From Hansfordia pulvinata (lineage: Eukaryota; Ascomycota; Sordariomycetes; Xylariales): 64,000 nucleotides of DNA. Of the stretch, positions 23,601 to 36,985 are shown piece by piece. A program made the translations under genes and the position numbers. The DNA lies in assembly GCA_006538405.1 (NCBI GenBank), contig BJKQ01000016.1, positions 124,001-188,000 on the forward strand, in the 5' to 3' direction. A model generated the notes under the pieces. It did no database searches. It was given only the letters and a program-made list of their open reading frames with translations, and was not told the origin of the DNA. The stretch's first letter is position 1; every line of letters begins with the position of its first letter.

Positions 23601-25644
23601 GCCTGGCGCTTAAAGGCGAGCGGTAAGCAGGTGCGGGAAGAAAAAGTGTTGGGAGGGTGTCTTGGTAGACGGGGGCGCCAGGGATGAGGGCTGTTTTGGT
23701 TGTGGCTTTTTTCTCCCTCCCTTTCTTTCCGGACGTACGAGTACGTGTACCTGGGGAATGATCGATGTCAGCCAGATGTGGCGGGAAGTCCTGTCAGATG
23801 GGCGGATCGACGCCCGCGTACTCGTAGACCCAATGACGGTGGGAGGCTATAGAAGAGAGGGCTATAGGTCGAGGGATATTGTTCCCTTCACGTGCATTGG
23901 TGCAGGGTCCAGCAGCGGACCGCCCACGATGACGTCGGCTCGAACTCGTGGGCAGACTGTCAGTTGGGCAGGCATGAGGCGCGCATTGCAGCTTACGAAA
24001 ATCGTGCGTATGACCCTCACTCAGCCCAAAGCTGCGCCTGGTGCCGCCGGGTTGCACTCGTACTGCCCTGCCGTGCCCTGCCTTGCTGCTGCGGCTGCTG
24101 GTCGAATGATTGCATAAGCGGGTGAACAAGCGAGCGAACGATATCAGTCAGGAAGCCGCTCGGTCGAAAGCGGCAGGATTCCGGAAGCTGTGGGGATTAC
24201 TACAGATGACCGATATTTGAGTAATGCTGAAATGTTGGAAAGGGTGCGCTGTGTGGAAGCCCCGTAGTAATTAAAGCTCGCCCTGATCCGCTTAATAATC
24301 GAGACACATGTATACCTGATCTAAGTACTCGTATCTGGTACTGAGGTCGTACCTCGATTATTCCAGTGTCGTACCGAAGCATCTGGGACCTCCATGTACC
24401 TTACACGCCTGCACGAGGCGACCTGTGTCGATAAGCACTGGTACTTGCGCACAGTGGGCTCGGCTTCACTCACTCGCCGGTCAGCATGAAGATATCCGTG
24501 CGTCGTATCCATGAATGAGAAAGATCCGTCTCCGGGTTACGAGGAGATGGAGGGGTGCCCACAGAGACTGTCTTGGTCTTTTCGGCCATACCAAGCGCAA
24601 GCAATGGAAACGAGTACCTGCCTCTCTCCTCCCCCCATTTTTAAGGACGGGAGGCCTTCACGCCCTACCCGCCTCAGATACGCGTATCTACCTCTCGGGC
24701 GACGCACAAAAACCACGACGGCCAAAATAGGGCAAAAGTCGGCCTACCCCTTCAGGATTAGCCCTTCGAGAGTATTCGTAGCTCGTAGGGCGTGGGCCCC
24801 TGCTGCCCGCCCGCGCCTGCCCGCCCGCGCGATCTTCAACGGGCCGCCCAGCGCGTGCGCGGGCCAGTCCTTCCTTCCCCACAGCGCCCGCGCGGATGCC
24901 CGCCCCGGGCGCCTGATGAGGAAAAGTCCCAGGCAAGTGCGAGCACGCCGGTGCTCGTAGCAGTAGGTACTCGTACCTGCCCGTGCTGCCGACAAACAGG
25001 ACACCACGACGGGCAGCCATCCATGGAATACGAGTAGGTACCTACCTCTTGAATGGACATGCCATTTGCATCTTCCGCACGCTGCTATTCCGTCCTCGTC
25101 AATACCCGCCACTCTGGAGAACCCTCCTCCCGGTGATGATCAAGCTCCAAGCAAAAGCACAGCACACCAGCAAGGCGGGAGGAGGGGGGAGGCGCTTGCC
25201 CACCACTAGACAACGCCCGTCCCTCTGTATGCGGACCCCACGGCCAGCTTGGCGCAGCGTCCCTCCTGCTGGGACACGTCAGAGGGCAGGGCGGCCGGGC
25301 GGCCGGGCCTCGACCGAGGGATTGGGGAGGCAGGTGGACGCAGGCCTGTCTACGGGCATCGACCCATTCTCTCCATTCACTCCAGTGTCTGGGCAGTGTA
25401 CCAGCTCGCTCTCTCCGGCCTCCACTACTGGAAGGCGACGAGAAACTCGGCACCCGTGTTTGGTGTGTGGCTTGTAAGGGCCCACTGCAACAATCCAGCG
25501 CCCACAGCCCGCCACGGCGATGCCTCGGCGGCCATCAGTCCGTGTGAGGAGGGGGCGTGCGCTACGATCAGGATGGATACGGAGCGGAGGGTGGGATAAG
25601 AAGTGCGGGTGGGAAAGAGGAGGAGAAGAGGAGGAGGAAGTAAA

Positions 25645-25683
25645 AGAAGAAGAAGAAGAAGAAGAAGAAGAAGAAGAAAAAAA
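25645..25683. repeat. (GAA)n microsatellite
   Basis: About 11 GAA units, flanked by purine-rich sequence from 25615. Confidence 0.9.
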
Positions 25684-26804
25684 CTAGACGAGTGGCAGGT
25701 GGAAAATATCATAAAGATACCCGCCTTGCTGCCTTCAAATGAGTGACGATGCACTTTTTTTCAGCTCCATGTGTAACCGCGCGAGCACTCGTAGACAATG
25801 CCGTCCGCGCCGTCGACTGCCCCTCTCCTCCCAGATCCGGGCGATTCCCAGCCGAACACGCGCAAAAAGTAATATGCAGCCACGGGCCCACGGCGCCCCC
25901 TCCGTGGGTCTTTGCCTTGTTTTTCTTTTCCCCCTTCGACCTTTTTCCTTGCTCCTGCGCCGGCCAGCCCGTCCTTATCTTCGCCGTCTCGGTTGTTGCG
26001 CGCCCAGCGAGACTCCCGCTATGCTATCACGCCAGCCTATCGTGCTCTCGCGATACCAGGCCTGGATCTGATTTGCACCTCTCTCGCGTCTTTCCACAGC
26101 CGGCCGCTGAGCCAGGCGGACGGGTTCCTCGCGCTGGCCGTGCCGCGAGGCGGCCTGCTGTCCCAAGGGAAAAAAAATACCCCACTCTCGCCGCCGCTGT
26201 CAGGGTTGTTGTTGTTGCGACATGTTGTCGTGGCTACATGTGCGAGTATTGCGACCTGGCAGGCAATCGTCGCCTGGGACCCGCTTGCGCGCCTGGCCCG
26301 GGCCGGGCCCTGATGAAGATCGACCTCCCGGGGTCGTCGTCGTCTAGGGCTACACGGGCACGACGGGCCACTACGGGCACACGAGTAACTCGCACACACT
26401 GCTAGCAACGCACTTGACTGGCACCGCGCTACTGCCGATGCAGAATCCACCGCGCGCGGTAGCGACGGAGTGTCCTTGTCCGAGTGGGCTTGGCCCGTGC
26501 CGCCGTCGCCTCGCTGGCATATGATGTTCTCTGTGAATTTTTTCTCTTCCCTCAGTCGTACGAGTAGACACATTGTACTCCCGCTGTTGTGCGCGTGCCC
26601 TCCTCAAGTCAGGCCAGCCGAGGGGCCGTTGCCGCCACGGGAGGGGGGAAGAGAGGGGTGGTGAGATGGATAGAGGGGAAGAGATTGCAATAGGCCCAAG
26701 AGGCGAGCGTGCCGCGAACCCACAGCATCCCATCGCCAACGTATCAAGAGGCTTTCGCATTCGCGCCACGAATCAGACAAGAGAGAGGCACGAGTAGATG
26801 CCCA

Positions 26805-26827
26805 CCCCCCCCCCCCCCCCCCCCCCC
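26805..26827. repeat. Poly-C tract (C23)
   Basis: Run of 23 C in non-coding sequence. Exact length in the assembly may be unreliable. Confidence 0.9.
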
Positions 26828-29800
26828 TCGCGTTCGTCATGGCCGGGCGTCTGCTTGGAAAGCCCCGGCCGTGTGTGCATATTCCAGCTCGTCACACCCG
26901 GCGAATCGAGGGGCATCTCCCCGACCCTTGCCCCCATGGCGCAGGACCAAGCAGGTTGCAGCAATCGCACAGAGCGAGCCCAATGAACGTGAGCCCACGA
27001 CGACACAGGGCACACTACAGGCTCATTCCAGCAGCGTGATGGACAGCGAAGCCGCGTCGTACACGTGGGGAGGAGGGGAGGGGAGGGGAGGGGAGGCGAG
27101 GGGCGAGGGGTGAGGGGTGCCGGGAATGCGGCCACCGCTTCATCACGGTTGGAGCACGTCGTCGCGAAATCGCCAGTGCCCCTCTAGTGGGTGCAGTCGG
27201 TCTTGCATGATAGGCCGCCGCCGCCGCCCACAAGTCTGCCTCATCAGCTCGTTGCCCGCCCGGCGCACCGCCTAGAACTCGTACGATTACGCCCTGCTGT
27301 CGCTATATACAACATGCAGCTTGGAGGACGATTAACACCGACGGCTGGAGCTCGACGTGCCGGCATGTACGAGCATCCGTGCCCTTAGGTTGCCCGCGCC
27401 CTCTGGCCAGGCAGCCACCCCCCTCCCAAACAACCAGACGCACTGGGTGCGCCCACGTAGGTTGGCTGATGGGTACGAGCATGCCCTCAGCCGTACTGCT
27501 CGCTCAGCTCACGCCGCCGGGGACCTTGCATTACCCACCCCGCCGTCTCGTGTCCCGGAGCGGCCCTCACAAGGAAATGCCATCTCAGCAGGGCGGGAAA
27601 ATTCTTGTGCGTCTGTTGAGCTACGTCACGCAAGTGCCAGCAGGACAACGCAGTGCCCGCCGGGACGCGCACCCGGGGCGGAGCGTCAGCCAAGGGGGCG
27701 AGGGGTTATTACCAGTCTAGGCTCGCCTATGCTCCCAACGCACAGGGAACTGCCTGCTTGAATTGCACGACACACGACGAATATCCTGATCCGGTGCGAG
27801 TACTCGTACACGGGCGTGCATCCGGCTAGCCCGCAGCCAACGTCTTCCAAGCCATGGCGGTCACGGTAGTCTGCGGCTTTTTGCGGCAGGTCTTGGGGTT
27901 CGTCTGGCGTACGCGCAGACTGGCGCGCCTCGCAACAGTCGGTGAGAGTCAAAACAAAGGATTGGCTTGATATTCGCCCCCCAGGTTGTCTGGTGAGGGC
28001 TCCTATTTTTGGCCCCTTGTTTTGACGGCAGCCTTGGAATGCAGACGGGAGGTGGAGCTCTCCCGCTGACCGTCTCCGCGATGACTGGGCTAAGACCTCG
28101 CCGGTTGGGTAAGGGATGCTATTAGCGCCTCGGCTGGCCTAGCTCCTGTGGCCCGCGACGATGCGGTCTGCTGCTGAGACTCTGCTCAGTCGCCCAATCG
28201 GGCGTCCGAGTTGTGCATGCAGCAAGGCTTGAAGCGCAGCCGTCGCCTGCTAGGCAGCCCGCAGCGCCTGTCTGGTCCACACAGATTGGACATCAGTGCA
28301 GCAGGGCGGCACGCCTCGACGGACACCGCGACATGATTCGCAAGAAATTCTCAGGATGACGTCCCGCAAACATGAGTCACGTTTCGCTCGGCTCGACTGG
28401 GTTTTTTTTTTGCCTTTCTTTTCTCGTCCTGCCTGATCTGCTGTGGTCACCATGAATGTTGTTATGTTGTCGTCAATATTCACTGTGGTTGCAGCCTTGA
28501 CATCCTCTTCGACTCGGCGGGGTCCGTCGCAAGAATCGCGGAACATTACGAGAGAAACAGGATGGCTGAAATGATAAGTTGTTAAATTTTTGATTGTGCT
28601 GAAATGAGTAGGTGGGCTCCTGGCGCTGACCGAGCGGACTGTGAGCGGGACCTCCTCATTACACTCAAGCCACTCGCCCGGGCCGCTAGTTAGTCGTACG
28701 TGGAAAAAAGAAGTGGATAGGGGCTAATGGTGGAGGGGGGGGCGTGTGTCCATCTCGAGGTTCTAGAAGCGCAGGACCAGCAAATGGGGTATTTTGCAAG
28801 GTGTGACAGCACCGGTGTACGAGGAGGGGACAGGGAGTAGGGAGTCGGCCAGAGTAGACGGGACTAAAATGATGATAGGAGGATCCATCTCGGCCACGGG
28901 TGCAGGGGTGCTGAAGACACCAGCAGGGAAGCCTGGCCGTTGGACCGACCCGTGGCAGTGGTTGTAGACTCTGTCGAATGTAATCTCCGCTCAGGGGCGT
29001 GTGCAGGTAGAGGTCCGTGAGGCCTCGAGAGCTTCGAGAGCAAGCCACAGCACGAGCGTACGAGTACTCGTAAGAGTCCTGAGGTTGGGGCCTGCTCGGA
29101 TCGTCAAGCTCGTACTGTATGGGGATTGACGAGTAAGGAAGCCTCCCAGGCTTTCGGGAACCAACACCTTGAGCCCTGTCGAGGATGCGAAGCCAGAACC
29201 GAAAGAGACAAGTCACTTCTGGGGTGCAGCGAGCACCGGCCCCAACGCCCATTCTCCTTTGCAATCGTCTGCATTAGTGAGGGGCATCGTGAGTTCAGGG
29301 TGAATTCCTCACTCCTCCCCGCGGTTCAGACTCCCCTGCGCACGCAGGGCTTGGGTGACAAACACACCGACCTTTGACACCCTATTGATCCTCCACGGCG
29401 CGCCGTTGATACTCTGAAACCGGACAAGCTGTAGGTGGTCCTCATGGCGCGTTATATCAGCATCCTTCCAGTCGTGCTTGACGTGGGATGTCTATCAGAT
29501 AAGGGTGCGCGTGTTCATCCACCGGTCATCTGACTTGCCGTGGGTCGATTTCTCCAAGCCCTGTGTCACGTGCATCCGTCGTTTCAATCGGATAATCGCG
29601 GCCGGGGTGCTTCCAATGACACGGCCTGGTTGAGCTCTCAGGGGTGACACCCTCTTGAAAACGCCAGCGTGGAAGCAGGACGCTCGAAAGCTATGCAATC
29701 AAAATCGTTGACATGTTTCAGGAGCTGTCGAACACATGCCCGACATGCGATGACTGGGAACAGTCATTGGCTCGGTTTGCGATGGTTTTAGCTCGGGGGG

Positions 29801-31130
29801 GATTGGACTGGATACAGGGATCCAACACAACCTCCAGACGCGGCAGCACCCAAAGCAATGCTGACCGTGCGACCTGTAGGCTTGTGGCTGATTATGGGCC
29901 ACGGGAGATAGGAGAGGGGAAGGGGTAGAGCAGCTTTGATTTGATGGTGGTTGGCTTGATGCGGTAACCAGTGAGCGGAGAGCGGTGCGAGCGCCGCGCT
30001 CCGAGTGGCTTGCGTGCTGGCGCGGGCACTTGCTGCGCGTTCTCGCAGCAGTCTGGCTGGAGGGGGCTGGTGGATGGTGGATGGGGGGAGGGGGCCTCAC
30101 GTGCGACGCAGCGTGGCAGTTAGCTGGTTGCCGGACGCTACTTGCACGAGGGGCCGGGCGGATTGGCAGGCCGAATGGGGGGTAACGAATCCCATTGGGT
30201 TTGGGGCAGCCGCATCGAGGATGTTCTAGCCGAATGCTCGGCCATGGCTGCCAGTCGACACGGCCGAAGGCCCCTATTCTGGCGCAGGTCGTGGCCTGAT
30301 GGGGAGGGATGGGCGGTCCGAAGAGTGGGTGCCGGTGCAGCCTCCACGTTTTTGCTCCTCTTCCCCGCCTCTTGGTGCTGCACATCGTGCAGATGACCCT
30401 CGCGGAAGCGAACTATTCCCGGCAGGGACGTTCGTGGAGACCCAGTCTTGCCCACCCACCGATGTAGAATGACGCCTAGCCCGCGCGCCCGGGCGCGGGG
30501 GTTTCCACCACTGTGTGCAGCTCACTCCTGCTCGGCAAGCTGGATGGGCATTTCCCGCCTCTCCAATTCGGATGCGCTCCGTCAAGGAACGGGTACTCGT
30601 AACGCGAGGTTGGGTGGGATCTGCCCATGCGCAACTTCAGCCCCAGTCCTATCACGCCCGGACAGAGTGCCGGCAGGTGACGTTCCATGCAGCGCGGCAC
30701 GCAGACAAGGGGTCATTGGCGCAGAGGATGCGTTGTCTGTAAGGGCGCATGTCCGCCCGCCCGGCCTCAAGCTCGCCGCCAGCTCGCTCTGACGATGTCG
30801 ACAGACAAAGGGAGACGCGCGCCTTGCCGCAGGCACGTGCAGCCTGGCAAGTACTCCAATACGGCGTGCTGTAGCGGTGCCTGCGCCGGCTAAGCGCCAG
30901 ATGGCACACAAGAAGCGTCGACCTCGGTGATAGGATTCTGCTGAGGGTGTGTGCGCCGTCGGGGCTATGCCGTTTTCGTGATTCGATGTGACCCGCTGGA
31001 GCGAACCCCACGGGAGAAGTTGATTGACTCCCGGGCCGGGCGGCGAGCACGGCTGGGCGCAGAGACGTCGTGAGACATTATTGCTCAGGTAAGTGAAATA
31101 ATATTAATAGATGAAAACGGGCAAAAATAA

Positions 31131-31164
31131 GGTGGTGGTGGTGGTGGTGGTGGTGGCGGCGGCG
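31131..31164. repeat. (TGG/CGG)n trinucleotide array
   Basis: Nine or so TGG units run into CGG units in non-coding DNA. Confidence 0.85.
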
Positions 31165-31345
31165 GGAGAGGCGGCGGGCGGAGAGGAGCCTGGGCTCGAG
31201 CTAAAATGCTCGCAACGCAGGGAGGGGTGAGAGAAGAGAAAAGAGAGGCCGCCGCCAGGCGAGCTCAGGCTCGGCTGCGGAAGACAGGCCACGGGTGTAT
31301 TCTCGGCGGGTCACGGCCGACGGCTCGGAAGGCAGGTGCTATGCG

Positions 31346-31365
31346 TACGAGTACTCGTACGAGTA
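31346..31365. repeat. Triple overlapping TACGAGTA/TACTCGTA palindrome
   Basis: Three octamers overlap by two bases each, giving a 20-base self-complementary block. This is the longest cluster of the motif in the window. Confidence 0.9.
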
Positions 31366-34300
31366 CCTGCCTTGAGACCCTGCAGCAGGTTTGCTTTTCT
31401 GTGTCGCAGGTTGAGCCGACATCCTACCTCGACTCGACCTGTCACTGCTGGGGCACTTTCCGAGGGGAGATACTTGAGAGTTAGCGTGCACGTCCCCCCA
31501 CCCTCTGGGAGGATGAGATGCCGGGCGCCACGATGTCTGCAAGGCCGTTTATGGGGACACCCGCGCTTTGTGTTGCTTGATGGCATTGGTCGACCGTGGC
31601 AGCATTCGGTTTGTGGCAGAGGTCGACATCACAAGCTGCAGTGTCGACGCTATGTGGCAGGCAGTATTACTGGGCGCGAGTTGGCCTGTTTGCCCGAGCT
31701 TCCTGGTGCCACCCCTGCTGCGGGTGTCGCTCTGCTGGGCGCATGCGTTCGCATTCATTTCCCTACCCGACTTGGGCGTGGACAGATGCATCAGATCAGC
31801 ATGTGCAAGGTAAGGCAGGGCAAGGGATGCTGCATGCGGGCGAGGCCGCTTGGACGCCCGGCTGACGTGAAGGTGCGCGAACGGCCTGCCGACACAAACG
31901 AGCACACGAGATGTGATTGATATTCGTGCATAAGGTACATGTAGGCATGATCTAATACATCTACTCGGGCATGGATTTCGCGTGCAAGGAGAACTGCCCA
32001 TGGACGAGACAACATGAAGTACCCGAGTGATGCCGCTGCAGGCTTTTGGATTGTTGGTCTGCCCTCACTCCCGCCACTATCGACTCTCCTATGATCACAA
32101 GAGGGCACTGTCAGGAACCCGTAAAGTGGCATTGAAGTAGGGATGGGGGTCGGCGCCCGGCCTTTGCACTGGATGAGCAGCGTCCACTAGCCGCCGCCCA
32201 GCGCCGATGCTGTGTCGCGCCCGTGAAAGCGTACCGCCTTGCGCTCCACGTGCTCCGGGCCGCCTGGAAAGGGCAACGCTAAAAGGCCACCTGCAGTCGG
32301 GCCGGGGGGGGAGTACCTAGGTACGTGGGGTGCAATCTTGTGGTGCGATGCGGTACGGATCGCGTGGGCGTGGGCGGGCGCCAGCGTGAGCGGGCAACTC
32401 CGCCGTGGACCCTCATTGTCCACGATAGGTCATCCGACTGCTTGCTACGTCTCGTCATGGCTAGGCCGCCTTGGAATCTTCCCTGCCAGAGACGTCATGC
32501 GGGGAAGCCAGCCTGCTGATGCACATGGCTGCCGCCGCCGCCGCCGCCGACGAGTCGTGATTGCGGCGGCGCGGCATGCAATACTCGCGCGTGGCCCTGT
32601 CGACAGCTGCTCACCAACACGAGAGAGCTATGTAAATGCCCCCGCCTCTCCTGCTTGTCTGCTCTGCGGTCACCCGCCTGATCATCCCTCGCTTCCAGCT
32701 TCGCCTGTGATCCGGCCCGCCGACAAACACACCAGCCGAGCAAACGAACCAAACACGACATTATCGTTCCGAGTGGCAGCCTGCCCTGTCCTGCCGAGAG
32801 CCAATACTCGCGCACGCACACGCCCGCTCGTACGACCAGCCCGCCTCAGCCTTGTCCGCGGGAGCCTCACCTCGCATCGGCAAGGCCACCTACCCCAATC
32901 CCTACCACGGTACTCCTTGCCCGCGGCCAGTTTGTCATTTACACAGCAGCCGGATTGCCAGATTGCGACTTTGCGGTCCTTGCCGTGCCTCGCGCTCAGC
33001 TGTCTCTGGCAGGGGAATCCTACATATTGCGTCCACCGGGATTGCAGGGCACGGCCGCACCGGTCGTGATCTGACGTTGGCTCCTCCCAGGTCCAACGCT
33101 GTCGCGACCGACCAGTCGTGTCGAGACCCCTCCCTCAATCAGTCGATGCGGAGATAGAGGATCAACCTGGCCCACCTCATAAGCTATTGGCCTCCGTAAA
33201 CACGGGTTCCGCTCGGCGTCGTCAGCCCGTACGTGAGCTTTGCCAGCGGCCACCGACCCGAAGCCGTGGAGCGCAATCCCCAACAGCAACGAGGGCCATC
33301 CCGTGCGTGTGCAGGGAAGCCGTCTCTCGCACGCGATCGGATCGGACAACATCGAGCCAAACCACGCTGCATCGCCACGCGCATTAAAGAGTCACAATCA
33401 GACGAGCACAAGCAGCCGCCAGCCGGGCAGTGGAAGTTTTTGCAAACTCGTAACCGCGCAAGCGAGTTTGCCAAATACGACCGTCTTGTAACAGCCGTCA
33501 TTCCTTGCTCATACCTGTCCGACCGGGACTGCAAACACTTTGAATCATCAGGGAGCACGGCAGCCTCTTCCTGGGCGGACCGGACTGGATCAATACGAGT
33601 GGCGGTTCCAGATCTCAGCAGGACCTTCCCCATTCTGGTGCTGTCGGAGGAGCCGCCGCGTCGGGCTCACTCACGGACGGGCCATTTCAAATTTCGCTAA
33701 GTTCCAGCGCAATTTGAGGGCCACTCTGGGATCTTGGAGACCTCCAGGAAACCCCAGCCCCATCACACGGCCAAATCAAGTCGCCCAGGCGCAGAGTTTT
33801 CCTCAGCCCGGGATTCGCATTGGCGACCCGTCCCACGGTGCCCGTGCTCCATTCCCGGGACTCGTGGCACGGGGAATGACGAATAGCCGTGCCAACGCGG
33901 ACACGACGTCGGCTCGACGTGACTAATAACAGCCGACTGGCTTCGGATTTGCAATACTCGGATCCCGCGCAGCCGGCTGTCATACGAAGCCAGGCGCCTA
34001 CGGATACGCGGTATCGCGACCTCGCGCACACCATTGGCAGAGGCCGCGGCGCAGACGCCAGAAGCGCGAGGCTGTGCTGGCGAACTGAAGAGCCGGGACA
34101 GGGAGCGGCCGCCCGTCAGACTGAATCACCAAGGGCTCCTCTGGCGCAGCACTAGCAGCAAAGCGCAGCGCAGCGACAGACAGCGTGCATCGGGCAGGAC
34201 AGGACCACCGGCCGGGCAGGACCCTGGGACTGCGACAGCAGATCGCACCCGGAGCTGCAGTCAGCAAGCGACCGGACGGGCCTCGCCTGGCAGCGGACCC

Positions 34301-35717
34301 CGACTGCAGGCCTGCACCGCCAACTCGAGACAGCAAGCGGGCGCAGCGCCGACTCACAATCTAGAAAGCCAGCAGAAGCCACAAGAAGCAGCACCGCAAC
34401 CGGCTGCCCGACGCAGTGGGACGGAGGACGGGCTGTCTGGCTTGCGCCTTTGTGGTGGGCGCCGGCAAAGTGCGAATCGGCTCAACCTCGACAGTGCAGG
34501 CTGGTCGGCTTTGTCAGTGCGATCCATCTCCAGCTGTCTTTGTGTGGCTGCTTCTAGCGCCCTCCAGGTCCTACCCACAGGCCAGCTGCAGGCCAACCCG
34601 CCTCACTGCGGTCACTGAAGGCCCCTACAAAGCGGTACGAGCACTGCACTCGTACGAGTACGCCGCCAACAGCAACCACTGCGGGCTCCATCCTCTGTCG
34701 CAGTCCACGCACCCGCCCCCCGGTGTGTGTGTGCGGTTACAACCTCCACTGCTCTTACCAGGTGCTCGTACCTCGCTGGCAGGACCACCCCCCTCCCCCC
34801 GGCCGGGCGCACCCCCTGGGATACCAGGTACTTCGGGCGTCTCCACCAGCCGAAGCCACACGCCCCCTCCATCTCGCGCACGCACGCCGTCGGCACAAAA
34901 AAGCAATCCTTGGCGTCGGTAGGGTCATCCCCTGCACAGCTTTTCACTCTTGGCTGTCCCGCACTACCGCCCTGGGGACCGGCGCCGCCCCTGTTGGGCA
35001 GCGGCCCCCCCCTGTCGAGGTCGCGAAAAAATTTGGCTGGCCTGGCTGGGCTGCCGCTAGCGCTGGGACGCGCACCCACCCGCACAACAAAGCCCGGCTG
35101 CTTGCCCTCGCGCTGCCCGCCGTATTAAAGCCCGCCGCGCCTGGCCCGTCACCACCGTCTCTGCCCTCCTCCTCTACCATCTTTGGCTTTTGCCATCCCA
35201 ACTGCCACCACCCAAGAGACACCCACAGCGACATATCCATCCCCATTTCTAATCCTCCCCAAGCGGCCCCGACGACAAGATCCGTCCGGCCCCTTCCAGA
35301 ACAGTCCATTCAAAGTCGAGGCTCGTCGTCGACTTTGATTCATGCCAAAGCTTCCTATATCCTTCGGGGATCTGCAACTTTGACGTCTTGACATGTTCTC
35401 TTACAGCAACCGGTCTCTCTCTCCTCTTCGAACCGACCACACACCAAGGTGACGTGCCTGTCACTTTTTCCCCTGAAGCGTCACGCCACCGGCGCCACCG
35501 TCCACACGCGCTGGACCACAACCCAATAGGCTTCCCTCCCTTTCCCCGTCGACATCGCCGTGGGGGCGATCGCAGGTTTGGGCCCAGTTGAAGAGGCCGC
35601 GGATTCCACCGCGCAAAGCCGAAGTGCAGACCACCACCACCATCACCACCACCACCTCCGCACCCCATCACCACCCTCGCGTCGGCAGTTGCTGCCAGCA
35701 ATCAAGAGTTAGGAATC

Positions 35718-36985
35718 ATGAGCTACGGGTCTCCCTACAGCGGCACTCCTCTCCGCGGAGGGGAGGCGTACTACGCATCCTACGACGTGCACAGTCCCTC
35801 GCCGACGCCGTCGCCTCACCATTACCAATACTACCCGACTCCTACTCCGCAACGTCCGGCAACTCGGACTCACGTTCGCGGCGTCAGCAGTGGCTTCAAC
35901 GAATACAGGCCCTCCACGGCCTTCTCGCCCAGATACAAGAGCACCGGCGAGTATGCCACTGGCCCAAGCCCGAAAGTGAGTTCCACGCGCAAGCACAGTT
36001 TTTCAAAGGGGTCTCATCATCATCATGTACAACACCACCACCCTCATCATCCGCCCAGACGCAACCGCCGCAGCTCCTACACCTACCACCGGGCCTCTCA
36101 CGGGGACTCCGACGAGGACGAGGTTGTCGAGGTCGACGGCTACACTTATGTGTTGCCTGCGCAGCAGAGGGGTCACGGATATCAAGATGAACGTTTCTAC
36201 CAATACAACTACTACTCTGCTGCTCCGGGACATGGCACTGATCACTACTACCACGCGCAGGCTCAACCCGACAAGGCCGAGTACACCCGCTATGAGGATC
36301 TGCCAGCCCGATCGGCCACCAGGACCGGCCACCACGGTCGTTCGCCCTCCCACCACGGTCGCCGGCCCTCCGGCTCCACCCCCAGCGCCCCTCCACTGCC
36401 CGTCCTTCGGTTCAGCAGAAGAAGGCCGCCCCCGCCGCCAAGGCCACGGATGCCGATGCCAAAAGGTGCAAGATTCCTGCCGGGTACTCTTTGAAGAACT
36501 GGGACCCTCAGGAGGAGCCCATCATGCTGCTGGGTAGCGTCTTCGACTCCAACTCCCTTGGCAAGTGGGTCTACGACTGGACCGTCTACCACCACGGGCC
36601 CTCCACCCCCATGTCCGACATGGCTGGCGAACTCTGGCTTCTTCTCATCCAGCTGTCCGGCAAGCTCAAGCGCTCCGAGGAAGTCATGCCTCAGGTTCGA
36701 AGCCAGGGCAACCGGGAGATGCTCGAGGACTTTATTGAGGGCGGTGAGCGTCTGATGGACAAGCTGCGCCACCTCCTCAAGAAGGCCGAGGCTCCCATGC
36801 TCAAGGCCAGCAAGCGCAAGGATCCCGCGCAGCTCGGCAAGAACGCCGGTGTCGAGTTTGTCAACTGTCTCTTTGGACGCGAGCGCGAGCTCGAGAAGAC
36901 GGAGCGATTCATGACCTCTGTCCGCCTCTGGAACCTCCGTTTTGATGCCAACTGCGAAGAAGTCCTGAAGCGCCCCACCGCTTAA
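35718..36985 (+). CDS. Conserved Sordariomycete protein, often auto-named 'vegetative cell wall protein gp1'; frame broken once
   Basis: Two frames form one gene. The first starts at ATG 35718 and encodes a Tyr/His/Pro/Ser-rich, probably disordered N-terminal half (YYASYD, HHHH tracts, acidic DSDEDEVVEVDG patch). The second runs from about 36386 to the stop at 36985 and encodes a folded, mostly helical C-terminal domain (KIPAGYSLKNWDPQEEPIML, SLGKWVYDWTVYHH, MAGELWLLLIQLSGKLKR). I know this second domain from many Sordariomycete proteins carrying the misleading gp1 name; its function is unknown. No GT-AG intron with matching phase joins the frames. One extra C in the C run at 36379-36383 would join them and give about 422 aa. 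I therefore read this as a one-base deletion, probably a sequence error. Confidence 0.75.

Larger units (their letters stand above)
20662..35717. other. 15-kb non-coding stretch
   Basis: I can support no protein or RNA gene here. Open frames up to 276 aa occur (32239-33069) but are expected at this GC and show no domain, consistent composition or splice structure. The region holds 14 TACGAGTA/TACTCGTA octamers, from 23736 to 34653. It also holds a GAA array, a C23 tract and a TGG array. A perfect 8-base inverted repeat (AAAGTCGA/TCGACTTT) at 35312-35336 lies in the probable leader of the gene at 35718. No long terminal repeats, terminal inverted repeats or transposase-like frames were noticed by eye. 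Confidence 0.5.

Noticed and set aside
32239..33069. 276-aa open frame in the 15-kb desert
   Set aside because: No domain, mixed composition and no codon preference; open frames of this size are expected by chance at high GC.
34034..34618. 194-aa Gln/Ala/Ser-rich frame
   Set aside because: Composition mirrors CAG/GCA-rich DNA; no homology recognised, and it abuts non-coding palindromes.
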